17,958 nt of DNA from Pseudomonadota bacterium (GCA_023436025.1 JAEZKX010000431.1:1-17958); one strand, 5' to 3'; positions 8,286 through 15,639 are shown, counted from the first letter of the stretch. The notes: generated from the letters alone by a model not told the origin. Program-made: numbers and translations.

Positions 8286-8935
8286 CCGGCCGTTTCCTCG
8301 TAGAAGCGGTAGGCGGCGTCGACGTCGTCGAAGCTGAAGAGCCTCGCATCGTGGAGCACGGCCGCCTTGGTGCAGTGCTCGCGGATGTTGTGCGCCTCGT
8401 GCGAGACGATGACGAAGGCGCGATCGCTGCGCTTCTCGAACAACTCCTGCTGGCACTTGGCGTGGAAGCGGGCATCGCCCACGGAGATGATCTCGTCGAT
8501 GAGGAAACAGTCGAACTCGACCGCCATCGAGATCGCGAATGCGAGGCGCGCCCGCATGCCCGCGGAATAGGTCTTGGTCGGCTCGTGCATGAAGCGACCG
8601 AGCTCGGCGAAGTCCTCGACGTAGTCGACCTTCTGGCGGTAGTCGACGCCGTAGATGCGGCAGATGAACTTGAGGTTGTCCAGCCCGGTGAGCGTGCCCT
8701 GGAATGCGCCGCCGAATGCCAGTGGCCACGACAGCGACATGTGGCGCCGCACCTGGCCGGCCGTGGGACGCTCGGCGCCACTCAGGAGGCGGATCAGCGT
8801 GGACTTGCCCGAGCCGTTGCGCCCCAGCACGCCGATTTTTTCGCCTGCCTGCACCGTCAGGTTCACGCCGTCGAGCACCACATGCCTGCCGGACCGCGTG
8901 GGATAGATCTTCGTCAGGTTGACGACTTCGATCAT
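8282..8935 (-). CDS. kpsT: Capsular polysaccharide ABC transporter ATP-binding protein KpsT
   Basis: A 217-residue ATPase, the usual KpsT length (around 220) and without the C-terminal carbohydrate-binding extension of longer Wzt proteins. Walker A is GRNGSGKST (residues 38-46). The signature is YSAGM (123-127), shorter than canonical LSGGQ as is usual in KpsT. Walker B with the catalytic glutamate is FDCFLIDE (141-148), followed by the family hallmark SVGDARF. The H-loop histidine is H179 in SHEAHNIREHC. It powers export of the finished polysaccharide across the inner membrane with KpsM. The ATG at 8935 overlaps the kpsM stop by four bases and its own stop overlaps the next start by four. 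A longer reading of this frame upstream would run through kpsM and is rejected. Confidence 0.96.
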   Translation of the reverse strand: MIEVVNLTKIYPTRSGRHVVLDGVNLTVQAGEKIGVLGRNGSGKSTLIRLLSGAERPTAGQVRRHMSLSWPLAFGGAFQGTLTGLDNLKFICRIYGVDYRQKVDYVEDFAELGRFMHEPTKTYSAGMRARLAFAISMAVEFDCFLIDEIISVGDARFHAKCQQELFEKRSDRAFVIVSHEAHNIREHCTKAAVLHDARLFSFDDVDAAYRFYEETAG

Positions 8936-9714
8936 TCCGGAATCACGCGGCGGCTGGCGATGCGTTCCTGGGCGAGGGCGAATGCCGTCAGGACGAAGCA
9001 GGTGCCGCCCAGGTAAGCGAGGCTGTAGTGCGTGCGGACGCTGTGCCCGAAGAAGCCATCGCGCAGGTATTCGACGGCGTGGACCATCGGAATCCACAGG
9101 ACCGCCGCCTGCGCCGCTGGCGGCAGCCAGTCCACCATGAATGCGGCGCCGGACAGTGGGAACAACAGGTAGGCGGCAGGGTGCCAGAACTTCTCGACCA
9201 GCTCGCTGCTGGCGGACATGGCGCCGAGGAAGAGGCCCAGGGCAGCGCCGAACCAGGCCAGCAGGAACCACGCGGCCAGGACCTTGAAGAGGTCCGCCGG
9301 CGGCTTCATCCATCCGACGCCGATGAACAGCAGCGACAGGACCGCGAAGGATGTCGTCACGCCGAGGAGTTCGAGCACGATGCGCGAGGCAAAGATGTCG
9401 ATCACGCGCACCTGCCGGTGGTACATCAACGCGCGGTTCGGCTCGATCGCGTTGACGCAGCGGCCGGGCATGTTGCGCCACAGGAGGACCGAGGAGTAGC
9501 CCGTGATCGCGAAGGCGATGATCGGCATGGCGGAATGGACGTGCATGCCCGCCAGGGTCCACAGGGTCGCCACGCCCAGGGTGAAGATCATGGGCTCCAC
9601 GAACAGCCACAGGAAGCCGATGTTGTGGCGGCCGTAGCGCGTGATGACCTCGCGCATCAAAAGGGCCCGGATCACCCGCAGCTGCACCTTGAACGCGCTG
9701 GAAGTCCGGCTCAT
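8932..9714 (-). CDS. kpsM: Capsular polysaccharide ABC transporter permease KpsM
   Basis: A 260-residue ABC-2 type membrane protein. The ATG at 9714 (MSRTSSAF) overlaps the kpsE stop by four bases and fits the usual KpsM length. A start 48 bases further upstream would lie inside kpsE and adds a proline/arginine-rich leader that looks unreal. The N-terminal segment (RALLMREVITRYGRHNIGFLW) is the cytoplasmic amphipathic helix typical of this family, followed by about six hydrophobic spans, among them MIFTLGVATLWTLAG, SFAVLSLLFIGVGW, VLAAWFLLAWFGAALGLFL and LGGTCFVLTAFAL. With KpsT it forms the inner-membrane transporter for capsule, and KpsE links it to the periplasmic and outer-membrane machinery. 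A single-gene permease next to a single-gene ATPase is the group 2 capsule arrangement. Confidence 0.95.
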   Translation of the reverse strand: MSRTSSAFKVQLRVIRALLMREVITRYGRHNIGFLWLFVEPMIFTLGVATLWTLAGMHVHSAMPIIAFAITGYSSVLLWRNMPGRCVNAIEPNRALMYHRQVRVIDIFASRIVLELLGVTTSFAVLSLLFIGVGWMKPPADLFKVLAAWFLLAWFGAALGLFLGAMSASSELVEKFWHPAAYLLFPLSGAAFMVDWLPPAAQAAVLWIPMVHAVEYLRDGFFGHSVRTHYSLAYLGGTCFVLTAFALAQERIASRRVIPE

Positions 9715-10817
9715 TCCCCATGCTCGCGCACGCCGGCCAGGAGCATGCTGAGGATGCTCCACGCGACAAGGCCGAGCAGGACCACGGCGATCACGTTGCG
9801 CACGCGGCGAGGCTCCTGGGCCACATCGGGCAGGCTGGGCTGTGCGATGCGCTCCAGGTAGACCTGCTGGCGCTGCGCATCGTTGCGCGCCGTCTCCAGG
9901 CTGGTCAGGGCACTGGCCAGTTGCTTGTTGGCGAACTCCGCCTCCAGCGCCAGCTGCTGGATGCCGGCCGCCTTGTTGGCCAGCGACGACCGCCCGCCCG
10001 CCACCCGGGCGGTTTCGCGTGCGATCTCCTCGCGCAAGGTGTCGCCGCGGTTGCGCAAGGCAGGGATCAGGGGGTTGCCGGGGGTGAAGGCCTGCAACTG
10101 CGACAGCTGGGTGGTGGTGGCGACCAGTTCATCCTGCAGCTTCGCTACCTGCTGGAGTTGCACGGCGGCCTGGCGCTCGGGGTCGACGACGTTCTGGGCG
10201 TTGCGGTAGCTCGACAGGTTCAAGGCCGCAGCCCGCGCGGCCTTCTCGGCCTGCAGGACTTCGGCCTGCGCGTAGCGGATGAGGTCCTGGCGGCCGCGTT
10301 CGTTGAGCCGGTTGACCAGTTCCTCGCTTTGCTCCAGCAGGACCCGGTTGGCATGGATGGCATCGGGTGCCTTGAAGGCCCTGACCGTGAGCGTCACGAT
10401 GGACGAGTTGGCATCGGTGTTGACCTGCACCTTGTCCTGGTAGTAGCGGTGCAGCGCCTCAAAGCTGTCGTCGCCGTCCAGGCCGGCGAAGCGGCTGAAG
10501 ATGTCGACGTCCTTGGATCCGTAGGCCGCCTTCAGGTTGTGGCGCTCGTCGAGCACGCGCAGCGCGTCGCGCGACAACACGTACTCGCGCACCGTGTAGC
10601 TGTCGTCCTGCGTCTTGCCGAAACCCGTGCTTTGCAGCAGGTTGCCCAAGGGCGACTGCGCCCGGCGATCGGGACTGCGCACCACGAAGCGCGACTCGGA
10701 CACGTAGACGTCGCTGGCCCAGAACGCATAGTAGAAGGCCGCGAACAGCGTGGCGAGGGCGACGGTGAGCAAGACGCCGTGCTTGGCTGCCCAGTTCCGC
10801 GCGGATCGAGAACCCAT
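9711..10817 (-). CDS. kpsE: Capsule polysaccharide export inner-membrane protein KpsE
   Basis: A 368-residue protein with KpsE/CtrB topology: a short cytoplasmic N-terminus, one membrane span at residues about 14-33 (VLLTVALATLFAAFYYAFW), a large periplasmic part, and a second span near 341-362 (VIAVVLLGLVAWSILSML) before a short cytoplasmic tail. The periplasmic part starts with the family-like strand VYVSESRFVVRSP. Between about 165 and 330 it is rich in Ala/Glu/Gln/Arg helices consistent with coiled coil. Members of this polysaccharide co-polymerase family bridge KpsMT to the outer-membrane channel. The ATG at 10817 is fixed because an in-frame TAA lies six bases upstream. No Shine-Dalgarno is visible, and a TATA-like box sits directly before the start, so leaderless translation is possible. 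The stop overlaps kpsM by four bases. Confidence 0.94.
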   Translation of the reverse strand: MGSRSARNWAAKHGVLLTVALATLFAAFYYAFWASDVYVSESRFVVRSPDRRAQSPLGNLLQSTGFGKTQDDSYTVREYVLSRDALRVLDERHNLKAAYGSKDVDIFSRFAGLDGDDSFEALHRYYQDKVQVNTDANSSIVTLTVRAFKAPDAIHANRVLLEQSEELVNRLNERGRQDLIRYAQAEVLQAEKAARAAALNLSSYRNAQNVVDPERQAAVQLQQVAKLQDELVATTTQLSQLQAFTPGNPLIPALRNRGDTLREEIARETARVAGGRSSLANKAAGIQQLALEAEFANKQLASALTSLETARNDAQRQQVYLERIAQPSLPDVAQEPRRVRNVIAVVLLGLVAWSILSMLLAGVREHGE

Positions 10818-10823
10818 GTGTTA

Positions 10824-10829
10824 ATTATG
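10824..10829 (-). promoter_or_regulatory. Possible -10 element for kpsEMT, very close to the start codon
   Basis: On the minus strand CATAAT (10829-10824) is followed by six bases and then the kpsE ATG, in an AT-rich patch of otherwise GC-rich DNA. Transcription from it would start at or next to the ATG. No good -35 is seen at the right distance, so this is tentative. Confidence 0.3.
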
Positions 10830-10855
10830 CGTGCCGGTCTGGCTTGGGAGTAGGC

Positions 10856-10889
10856 AAAAAAACCAACTTTGCGATGACTTCCATCTTGG
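10856..10889 (-). terminator. Weak intrinsic terminator candidate after kpsS
   Basis: Read on the minus strand, CCAA-GATG pairs with CATC-TTGG around a five-base loop, with a six-base bulge between the two short stems, and is followed by seven T residues. The stem is weak. If it works at all it would reduce read-through from kpsS into kpsE, 70 bases after the kpsS stop. Confidence 0.25.
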
Positions 10890-10958
10890 GCGTGCATGAG
10901 CCAGCATGCGGGTTGCAGCCGCGCACAAGGCCACCGCTGAGCATCACCGGAAACAAGC

Positions 10959-12269
10959 TCATTGCCCAGCCTGGGTGCCGGCGCCTGGGCCCACCCAGCC
11001 CAGCGGCTCCTCACGCAAGGCATAGACGCATGCGCTCACCTGGGTCAGGTTCTTGACCTGGGCCAGGAACCGCGCCGAGGCATCTGCCGGCGCGGGCCTG
11101 CCGTGGCACCAGAAATCGTCGAGTGCGCCCATGAAGGCAAGGCCCGCCTTCTTGTACAGCGCCTCCCCCATCACGATCAGGGGCGCGCCCCGTTCCATTG
11201 CCTGCAAGCCCACGGTGCTGTTGATCACCACCGTGCCCAGCGAGTGCTGGGCCAGGGCGGGCGTGTCGGCTTCGACCAGGTGCTTCACGCGGGGCGCCAT
11301 GCCGAGTCCGTGGGCCAGCGTTTGGATCAGCGCATGGTGCCCCGGGCCGCCGCGGGCGTGGGGGTGCTGGCGGAACACCAGCAGGGTCTTGGCAGGCGCA
11401 TGCCGCGCGAAGGACTGCATCACCTCGACGATGAATTCGGCAATGGATGCATAACGGCTGTGCTGCGTCACCTGGCTGTCGCTTTCCACCTGCAGGGGGA
11501 CGAAGTAGTACGGCTGCCGGGTGTCCAGCAGCCAGCGTTGCATGGCCCGGTCGGGGCCGCGGCGCAAGCCCTTGCGCATCCAGGAGCGCGCCCAGTACCT
11601 TGCGTATGCCGGGACGTCGACGCTGCGGTGGTGCTCGTAGTGCGGGAATGCGCTCCACCCCTTGTCGAGCGCGACGTAGTGCCGCGTCGCATGCATGGCC
11701 ATCTTCTGGAAATGCATGCGGGTCACGGCGGGTTGCAGCGCCTGCGCGTGGGGGTCGGCCGCGGGCACCCATTCGAAGCGGTCGAGCGTGGTCGAGTAGC
11801 CGTTGACGCCCCCCAGTTCCATGGTGACGAAGCCAGGCCGGAAGTAGCCTTCCTCCAGCACCACGACCGGCAGGTCGACCGCCCGGGCGCGCTCGAGCGC
11901 TGCCTTGTGGTACTTGCGCCCCTGGCCGAAGAGCAGGATGGCATCCGGCCGCCGCGCCGACAGCAGGTCCGAGAGGAATGCCGGCCATTCGGCGAGCGTG
12001 CCGGTGAAGCGGATCGGATCGACGGCCAGGCAGTCGGCCTGGTCGCCGCCTTGGAAGACGATGCGGTCCACTGCGCATCCACGCGTTTGCAGCCAGGCGG
12101 CGACGCGGTCGAAGAAAGGGCCGACCGGTCCCTGCAGCATCAGGACGCGCCGCGCCTGCTTGAGCAGGGTGAACGCCGGGTTCTCCGGGACGGCTCGCCG
12201 CCAGTCACTGGCGGAAGTGAGATCGAGCAGACCGGGCGTCTTGCTTCCCACGACCAGGACATTCGTCAT
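10959..12269 (-). CDS. kpsS: Capsule polysaccharide biosynthesis protein, KpsS type (beta-Kdo transferase)
   Basis: A 436-residue protein of the Capsule_synth family. After an N-terminal extension of about 40 residues it shows the KpsS-like run VLMLQGPVGPFFDRVA, then VFQGGDQAD, LLFGQGRKYHK, VVLEEGYFRPGFVTME with GVNGYS, FVPLQVESDSQ, VFRQHPHARG and the late VINSTVGLQAME. Known KpsS enzymes are retaining beta-Kdo transferases that, with KpsC, build the short poly-Kdo linker on a lipid before the capsule chain is added. The start ATG 12269 is chosen because GGGAGG ends nine bases before it; a TTG at 12278 directly abuts that site. The gene lies 141 bases upstream of kpsE on the same strand, so it may share a transcript or be partly separated by the weak hairpin between them. 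KpsC is not in the window. Confidence 0.9.
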   Translation of the reverse strand: MTNVLVVGSKTPGLLDLTSASDWRRAVPENPAFTLLKQARRVLMLQGPVGPFFDRVAAWLQTRGCAVDRIVFQGGDQADCLAVDPIRFTGTLAEWPAFLSDLLSARRPDAILLFGQGRKYHKAALERARAVDLPVVVLEEGYFRPGFVTMELGGVNGYSTTLDRFEWVPAADPHAQALQPAVTRMHFQKMAMHATRHYVALDKGWSAFPHYEHHRSVDVPAYARYWARSWMRKGLRRGPDRAMQRWLLDTRQPYYFVPLQVESDSQVTQHSRYASIAEFIVEVMQSFARHAPAKTLLVFRQHPHARGGPGHHALIQTLAHGLGMAPRVKHLVEADTPALAQHSLGTVVINSTVGLQAMERGAPLIVMGEALYKKAGLAFMGALDDFWCHGRPAPADASARFLAQVKNLTQVSACVYALREEPLGWVGPGAGTQAGQ

Positions 12270-12278
12270 GACCAGCAA

Positions 12279-12284
12279 CCTCCC
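12279..12284 (-). promoter_or_regulatory. Ribosome binding site that sets the kpsS start
   Basis: GGGAGG on the minus strand, nine bases before ATG 12269. It excludes the upstream TTG at 12278, which touches it. Confidence 0.6.
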
Positions 12285-12385
12285 GTTGGACGCGAAGCGC
12301 GATGCGGCACCGGGATCGATCTGGCGACGACACCTGTCCGCGCTTTTCCTGCTGAACGCAGCGTGTCAGAGAATAGTCGTCGTCT

Positions 12386-12419
12386 GCTCAAGCGTACGCG
12401 GGTGACGCAGAGCTTTTTT
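12386..12419 (+). terminator. Plus-strand intrinsic terminator-like hairpin with T tract
   Basis: GCTC-AA-GCGT pairs with ACGC-A-GAGC across a nine-base loop, and is followed by six T residues (12414-12419). The T tract lies on the plus strand only. Both flanking genes are on the minus strand, so the hairpin cannot terminate either in the usual way. It lies in the 176-base space between the femAB-like gene and kpsS. Confidence 0.45.
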
Positions 12420-12445
12420 CGTCTTGACAGACCGACGGTACTCTT

Positions 12446-13603
12446 TTATGGGGTAGGCCCGCGCCGGAAAGGCGTCCTTCCTTCCAGGTGCTCAAGGTAG
12501 TTCTCGATGCCGCGGCCTTCCCGCTGCAGGAACTTCTCCACCGCATCGGCGAAGGCCGGGTGCGCGAGCCAGTGCGCGCTGATCGTCTTCACCGGCATCA
12601 GCGCGCGCGCCATCTTGTGCTCGCCCTGGGCGCCGCCTTCGAAGCGCGCATAGCCGTTGGCCATGCACCAGGCGAGCGGCTGGTAGTAGCAGGCCTCGAA
12701 GTGAAGGCAGTCGACGCGTTCCAGCGCGCCCCAGTAGCGGCCGTAGGCCACGCCATCGGCCACCGCGACCAGGCTGCAGGCGATGCGCTTGCCGTCGCGT
12801 TCGCCGACGAAGAGCACCCAGTTCTCCGGCATGGTCGCTTCCATGCGGTGGAAGAAGTCGCGGGTGAGGTAGGGCGCGTTGCCGTGTTCGAGGTAGGTGC
12901 GCTCGTAGCAGCGGTAGAAGAAGTCCCAGTCGGCCCGGGTGATGGCTGCCCCCGCCGCCGCGCGGAAGCGCACGCCGGCCTCGGCCACCTTGCGCCGCTC
13001 CTGCCGGATCTTCTTGCGCTTCTCCTGGTTGAGGCTCGCCAGGAACGCATCGAAGTCGGTCCAGCCTTCATTGGTCCAGTGGAACTGCACCGTGTGGCGC
13101 AGCATCATCTCGGCGCCTTCGCAGGCCGCGATGCCCGCCGCATCGCCGAACAGCAGGTGGAACGACGAGAGCCTCTTCCTCGCGCACAGGCCCAACACCG
13201 CGCGCAGCAGCGCCGAGCGCGCGGGCGCATCGCGCGCCAGCAGGCGGGGGCCCGGCGCCGGCGTGAAGGGAACGGCGCACAGGGCCTTGGGGTAGTAGCG
13301 CAGGCCGTGCTGCTCGTAGGCGTTGGCCCAGGCCCAGTCGAACACGTACTCGCCGTAGGAATGGTTCTTGAGGTACAGCGGACAGGCCGCCTGCAGCACG
13401 TCGCCGCGCCACAGCGTCACGAAATGCGTGTCCCAGCCGGTGGCGGCGGTGGCGCTGCCGCTGTCGTGCAGCGCGGCCAGGTATTCGTGGCGCATGAAGG
13501 GCGAGGACGCGGGCCCGGCCAGGAGCGCGTTCCAGGCCGAGGCCGGCACTTCCGAGGGGGCGCGCAGCACCCGGGTGACATAATCGTTCGCGTTATCCGT
13601 CAC
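12446..13603 (-). CDS. FemAB-like / GNAT-fold protein (COG3146, DUF482 type)
   Basis: About 385 residues of the family annotated as peptidogalycan biosynthesis or GNAT N-acetyltransferase (FemAB-like). Recognisable stretches are SPFMRHEYLAALHDSGSA, PLYLKNHSYGEYVFDWAWA, YPKALCAVPFTPAPGPRLL, a basic helix EKRKKIRQERRKV, and EGGAQGEHKMARALMPV near the C-terminus. The fold suggests aminoacyl or acyl transfer, but the reaction is not established. It is cytoplasmic, with no signal peptide or membrane span. The start is uncertain: GTG 13603 gives the natural-looking MTDNANDYVTRVL, TTG 13618 would overlap the divergent nadE start, and GTG 13570 is also possible. None has a good Shine-Dalgarno. It is divergent from nadE, so regulation through the shared short region is plausible. 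Confidence 0.85.
   Translation of the reverse strand: MTDNANDYVTRVLRAPSEVPASAWNALLAGPASSPFMRHEYLAALHDSGSATAATGWDTHFVTLWRGDVLQAACPLYLKNHSYGEYVFDWAWANAYEQHGLRYYPKALCAVPFTPAPGPRLLARDAPARSALLRAVLGLCARKRLSSFHLLFGDAAGIAACEGAEMMLRHTVQFHWTNEGWTDFDAFLASLNQEKRKKIRQERRKVAEAGVRFRAAAGAAITRADWDFFYRCYERTYLEHGNAPYLTRDFFHRMEATMPENWVLFVGERDGKRIACSLVAVADGVAYGRYWGALERVDCLHFEACYYQPLAWCMANGYARFEGGAQGEHKMARALMPVKTISAHWLAHPAFADAVEKFLQREGRGIENYLEHLEGRTPFRRGPTP
13576..13584 (+). promoter_or_regulatory. Possible extended -10 promoter for nadE
   Basis: TGACATAAT fits TGn plus a near-consensus -10 hexamer and sits about 34 bases before the nadE ATG. No -35 hexamer is found at normal spacing. The element lies inside the 5' part of the divergent femAB-like gene. 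Confidence 0.3.
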
Positions 13604-13617
13604 GGCTTTCGCATCCA

Positions 13618-15285
13618 ATGGCTCTCACGGTCTGTACGGCCCAACTCAACGTCACTGTCGGCGACATGGCGGGCAACGCACGCAAGATCGTCGAGGCGGC
13701 GCGCGAAGCCTATGCGCGCGGCGCGCGCCTGGTGCTCACCCCCGAACTGTCCATCTGCGGCTATCCCGCCGAGGACCTGCTGTTGCGGCCGGCCTTCGTC
13801 GCCGCCTGCGATGATGCCGTGAAATGGGTGGCCCGCGAGCTCGCGGGGTTGCAGGGGCTGCACGTCGTGGTGGGACATCCCCAGGGCAGCGCCATTCGCG
13901 GCAAGTCGGTCCAGGTGCAGCAGCGCTACAACGCCGCCAGCGTGCTCAGCGAGGGCCGGGTGCTGGAGACCTATGCCAAGCGCGAACTCCCCAACTACCA
14001 GGTGTTCGACGAGTACCGCTATTTCACGCGCGGGCAGGGCATCTGCGTGTTCCAGGTGGAAGGCATCAGCGTGGGCCTGCTGATCTGCGAGGACGCCTGG
14101 TTCGCCGAGCCGGCGCAGCTGGCCCGCGCCGCCGGCGCGCAGCTGCTGGTGGTGCCCAACGCCTCGCCCTTCCACGCCGGCAAGAGCGGCGAACGCCTGG
14201 CGCGCATGGCCGACCGTGCGCAGGACGTGGGCCTGCCGCTGGTGTATGCGCACCTGGTGGGTGGGCAGGACGAGGTGGTGTTCGACGGCGCCTCCTTTGC
14301 CGTCAATGCCGACGGCGCCCTGGCCGCCATCGCGCCCGCCTTCGAGGAGACGCTGTTCTACGTGCAGGCCGAGGCCGCACCCGACGGCACGGTGCGCTTG
14401 TCCGGTGACAAGGCGAACCAGCCCGATGGCGACGCCGAGCTGTGGCACGCGCTGGTGCTGGGCGTGCGCGACTACGTCGGCAAGAACGGCTTCCCGGGCG
14501 TTCTGCTGGGGCTGTCGGGCGGCATCGATTCCGCCCTGGTGCTGGCCATCGCGGTCGACGCACTGGGGGCCGACCGGGTGCGGGCGGTGATGATGCCCTC
14601 CCCCTACACCGCCGACATTTCCTGGATCGACGCGCGCGACATGGCCGCGCGCCTGGGCGTGCGCTACGACGAGATCTCCATCCGCCCGATGTTCGAGTCC
14701 TTCCTGCAGGCCCTGGAGCCCGAATTCGCCGGGCTGCCTGCGGATGCGACGGAGGAAAACATCCAGGCCCGCATTCGCGGCGTGCTGCTGATGGCGCTGT
14801 CCAACAAGTTCGGCAGCATCGTGCTGACCACCGGCAACAAGAGCGAGATGGCCACGGGCTACTGCACGCTGTACGGCGACATGGCCGGCGGCTTCGCCGT
14901 CATCAAGGACGTGCTGAAGACCGTGGTGTTCCGGCTCGCCCGCTGGCGCAACGCCAACGATCCCTACGGCACCGGCACCAACCCCATTCCCGAGCGCATC
15001 ATCACGCGTCCGCCCAGCGCCGAGCTGCGCCCCGACCAGGTCGACCAGGACAGCCTGCCGCCCTACGAGGTGCTCGACGCCATCCTGGCACGCTACATGG
15101 AGAACGACGTCGGCGTGGAGGACATCGTGGCAGAGGGCTACGACCGCGCCGTCGTCGAGCGCGTCGCGCGCCTGGTGCGCATCAACGAGTACAAGCGCCG
15201 CCAGGCGCCCGTGGGGATACGTGTCACCCACCGCAGTTTCGGCAAGGATTGGCGCTATCCTATAACCGCCAAGTTCCGTGCATAA
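13618..15285 (+). CDS. nadE: Glutamine-dependent NAD+ synthetase
   Basis: A 555-residue two-domain enzyme. It makes NAD+ from nicotinic acid adenine dinucleotide, ATP and glutamine, the last step of NAD synthesis, in the cytoplasm. The N-terminal nitrilase-type glutaminase domain (about 1-260) carries the triad E43 (LTPELSICGY), K121 (YAKRELPNY) and C157 (LLICEDAWF). The C-terminal synthetase domain (about 275-555) has the ATP pyrophosphatase P-loop SGGIDS at 300-305, then TTGNKSEMATGYCTLYGDMAGG, and the usual ending GKDWRYPITAKFR. The length suits bacterial NadE with a fused glutaminase. ATG 13618 gives the expected N-terminus MALTVCTAQLNVTVGDMAGN. There is no clear Shine-Dalgarno. glnB starts 15 bases after the stop, so the two are probably co-transcribed, which fits the reported control of this enzyme class by P-II proteins. 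Confidence 0.97.
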   Translation: MALTVCTAQLNVTVGDMAGNARKIVEAAREAYARGARLVLTPELSICGYPAEDLLLRPAFVAACDDAVKWVARELAGLQGLHVVVGHPQGSAIRGKSVQVQQRYNAASVLSEGRVLETYAKRELPNYQVFDEYRYFTRGQGICVFQVEGISVGLLICEDAWFAEPAQLARAAGAQLLVVPNASPFHAGKSGERLARMADRAQDVGLPLVYAHLVGGQDEVVFDGASFAVNADGALAAIAPAFEETLFYVQAEAAPDGTVRLSGDKANQPDGDAELWHALVLGVRDYVGKNGFPGVLLGLSGGIDSALVLAIAVDALGADRVRAVMMPSPYTADISWIDARDMAARLGVRYDEISIRPMFESFLQALEPEFAGLPADATEENIQARIRGVLLMALSNKFGSIVLTTGNKSEMATGYCTLYGDMAGGFAVIKDVLKTVVFRLARWRNANDPYGTGTNPIPERIITRPPSAELRPDQVDQDSLPPYEVLDAILARYMENDVGVEDIVAEGYDRAVVERVARLVRINEYKRRQAPVGIRVTHRSFGKDWRYPITAKFRA

Positions 15286-15300
15286 GTCAGAGGATTCCCA

Positions 15301-15639
15301 ATGAAGCAGATCACCGCCATCGTCAAGCCTTTCAAGCTGGAGGAAGTCCGCGAAGGCCTGGCCGAATGCGGCGTCACGGGGCTCACGGTCACCGAGGTCA
15401 AGGGCTTCGGCCGGCAGAAGGGCCACACCGAGCTGTACCGTGGCGCCGAGTACGTGGTGGACTTCCTGCCCAAGGTCAAGGTGGAAGTGGTCGTCAAGGA
15501 CGACGACGTCGAGCGCTGCGTCGAAGCCATCATCAAGGCCGCGCGCACCGGCAAGATCGGCGATGGCAAGATCTTCATCACCTCGGTCGAACGCGTGGTG
15601 CGCATCCGCACCGGCGAGCTCGACGAGTCGGCGGTGTGA
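15301..15639 (+). CDS. glnB: Nitrogen regulatory protein P-II
   Basis: A 112-residue P-II protein of full family length. The trimeric protein senses 2-oxoglutarate, ATP/ADP and, through uridylylation, glutamine, and controls GlnE, NtrB and other partners. Residues visible here include G37, Q39 and K58 of the ligand site, the uridylylated Y51 in the T-loop (LYRGAEYVVDF) and the C-terminal signature KIFITSVERVVRIRTGE. AGAGGA at 15289-15294 stands six bases before the ATG. The gene follows nadE closely and overlaps the next gene by four bases (GTGA). GlnB and GlnK are hard to separate by sequence. The lack of an adjacent amtB favours glnB. Confidence 0.96.
   Translation: MKQITAIVKPFKLEEVREGLAECGVTGLTVTEVKGFGRQKGHTELYRGAEYVVDFLPKVKVEVVVKDDDVERCVEAIIKAARTGKIGDGKIFITSVERVVRIRTGELDESAV

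Noticed and set aside
8282..9769. Reading kpsT as a 495-residue protein.
   Set aside because: The extra N-terminal half comes from kpsM DNA in another frame and has no membrane or ATPase pattern. The ATG at 8935 gives a normal KpsT with an ATGA overlap.
10818..10958. JUMPstart/ops-like element upstream of the capsule export genes.
   Set aside because: No convincing GGCGGTAG core was found on the minus strand; the nearest match, CAGCGGTGGC, is too weak.
10962..12500. A 512-codon open frame on the plus strand.
   Set aside because: It mirrors kpsS on the opposite strand, crosses the intergenic spacer and shows no family motif. It was considered as a possible gene for the plus-strand terminator at 12386-12419, but the frame reads straight through that hairpin.
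15238..15266. Possible glnB promoter at the end of nadE (TTCGGC, 17 bases, TATAAC), also inspected as a sigma-54 site.
   Set aside because: The -35 is poor, the -12 GC of a sigma-54 site is missing, and these bases code the conserved NadE C-terminus. It is not strong enough to list.
13600..15426. A 608-codon open frame on the minus strand across nadE.
   Set aside because: nadE is certain from its triad and P-loop, and the antisense translation has no domain signal and a His/Gly/Asp-rich shadow composition.
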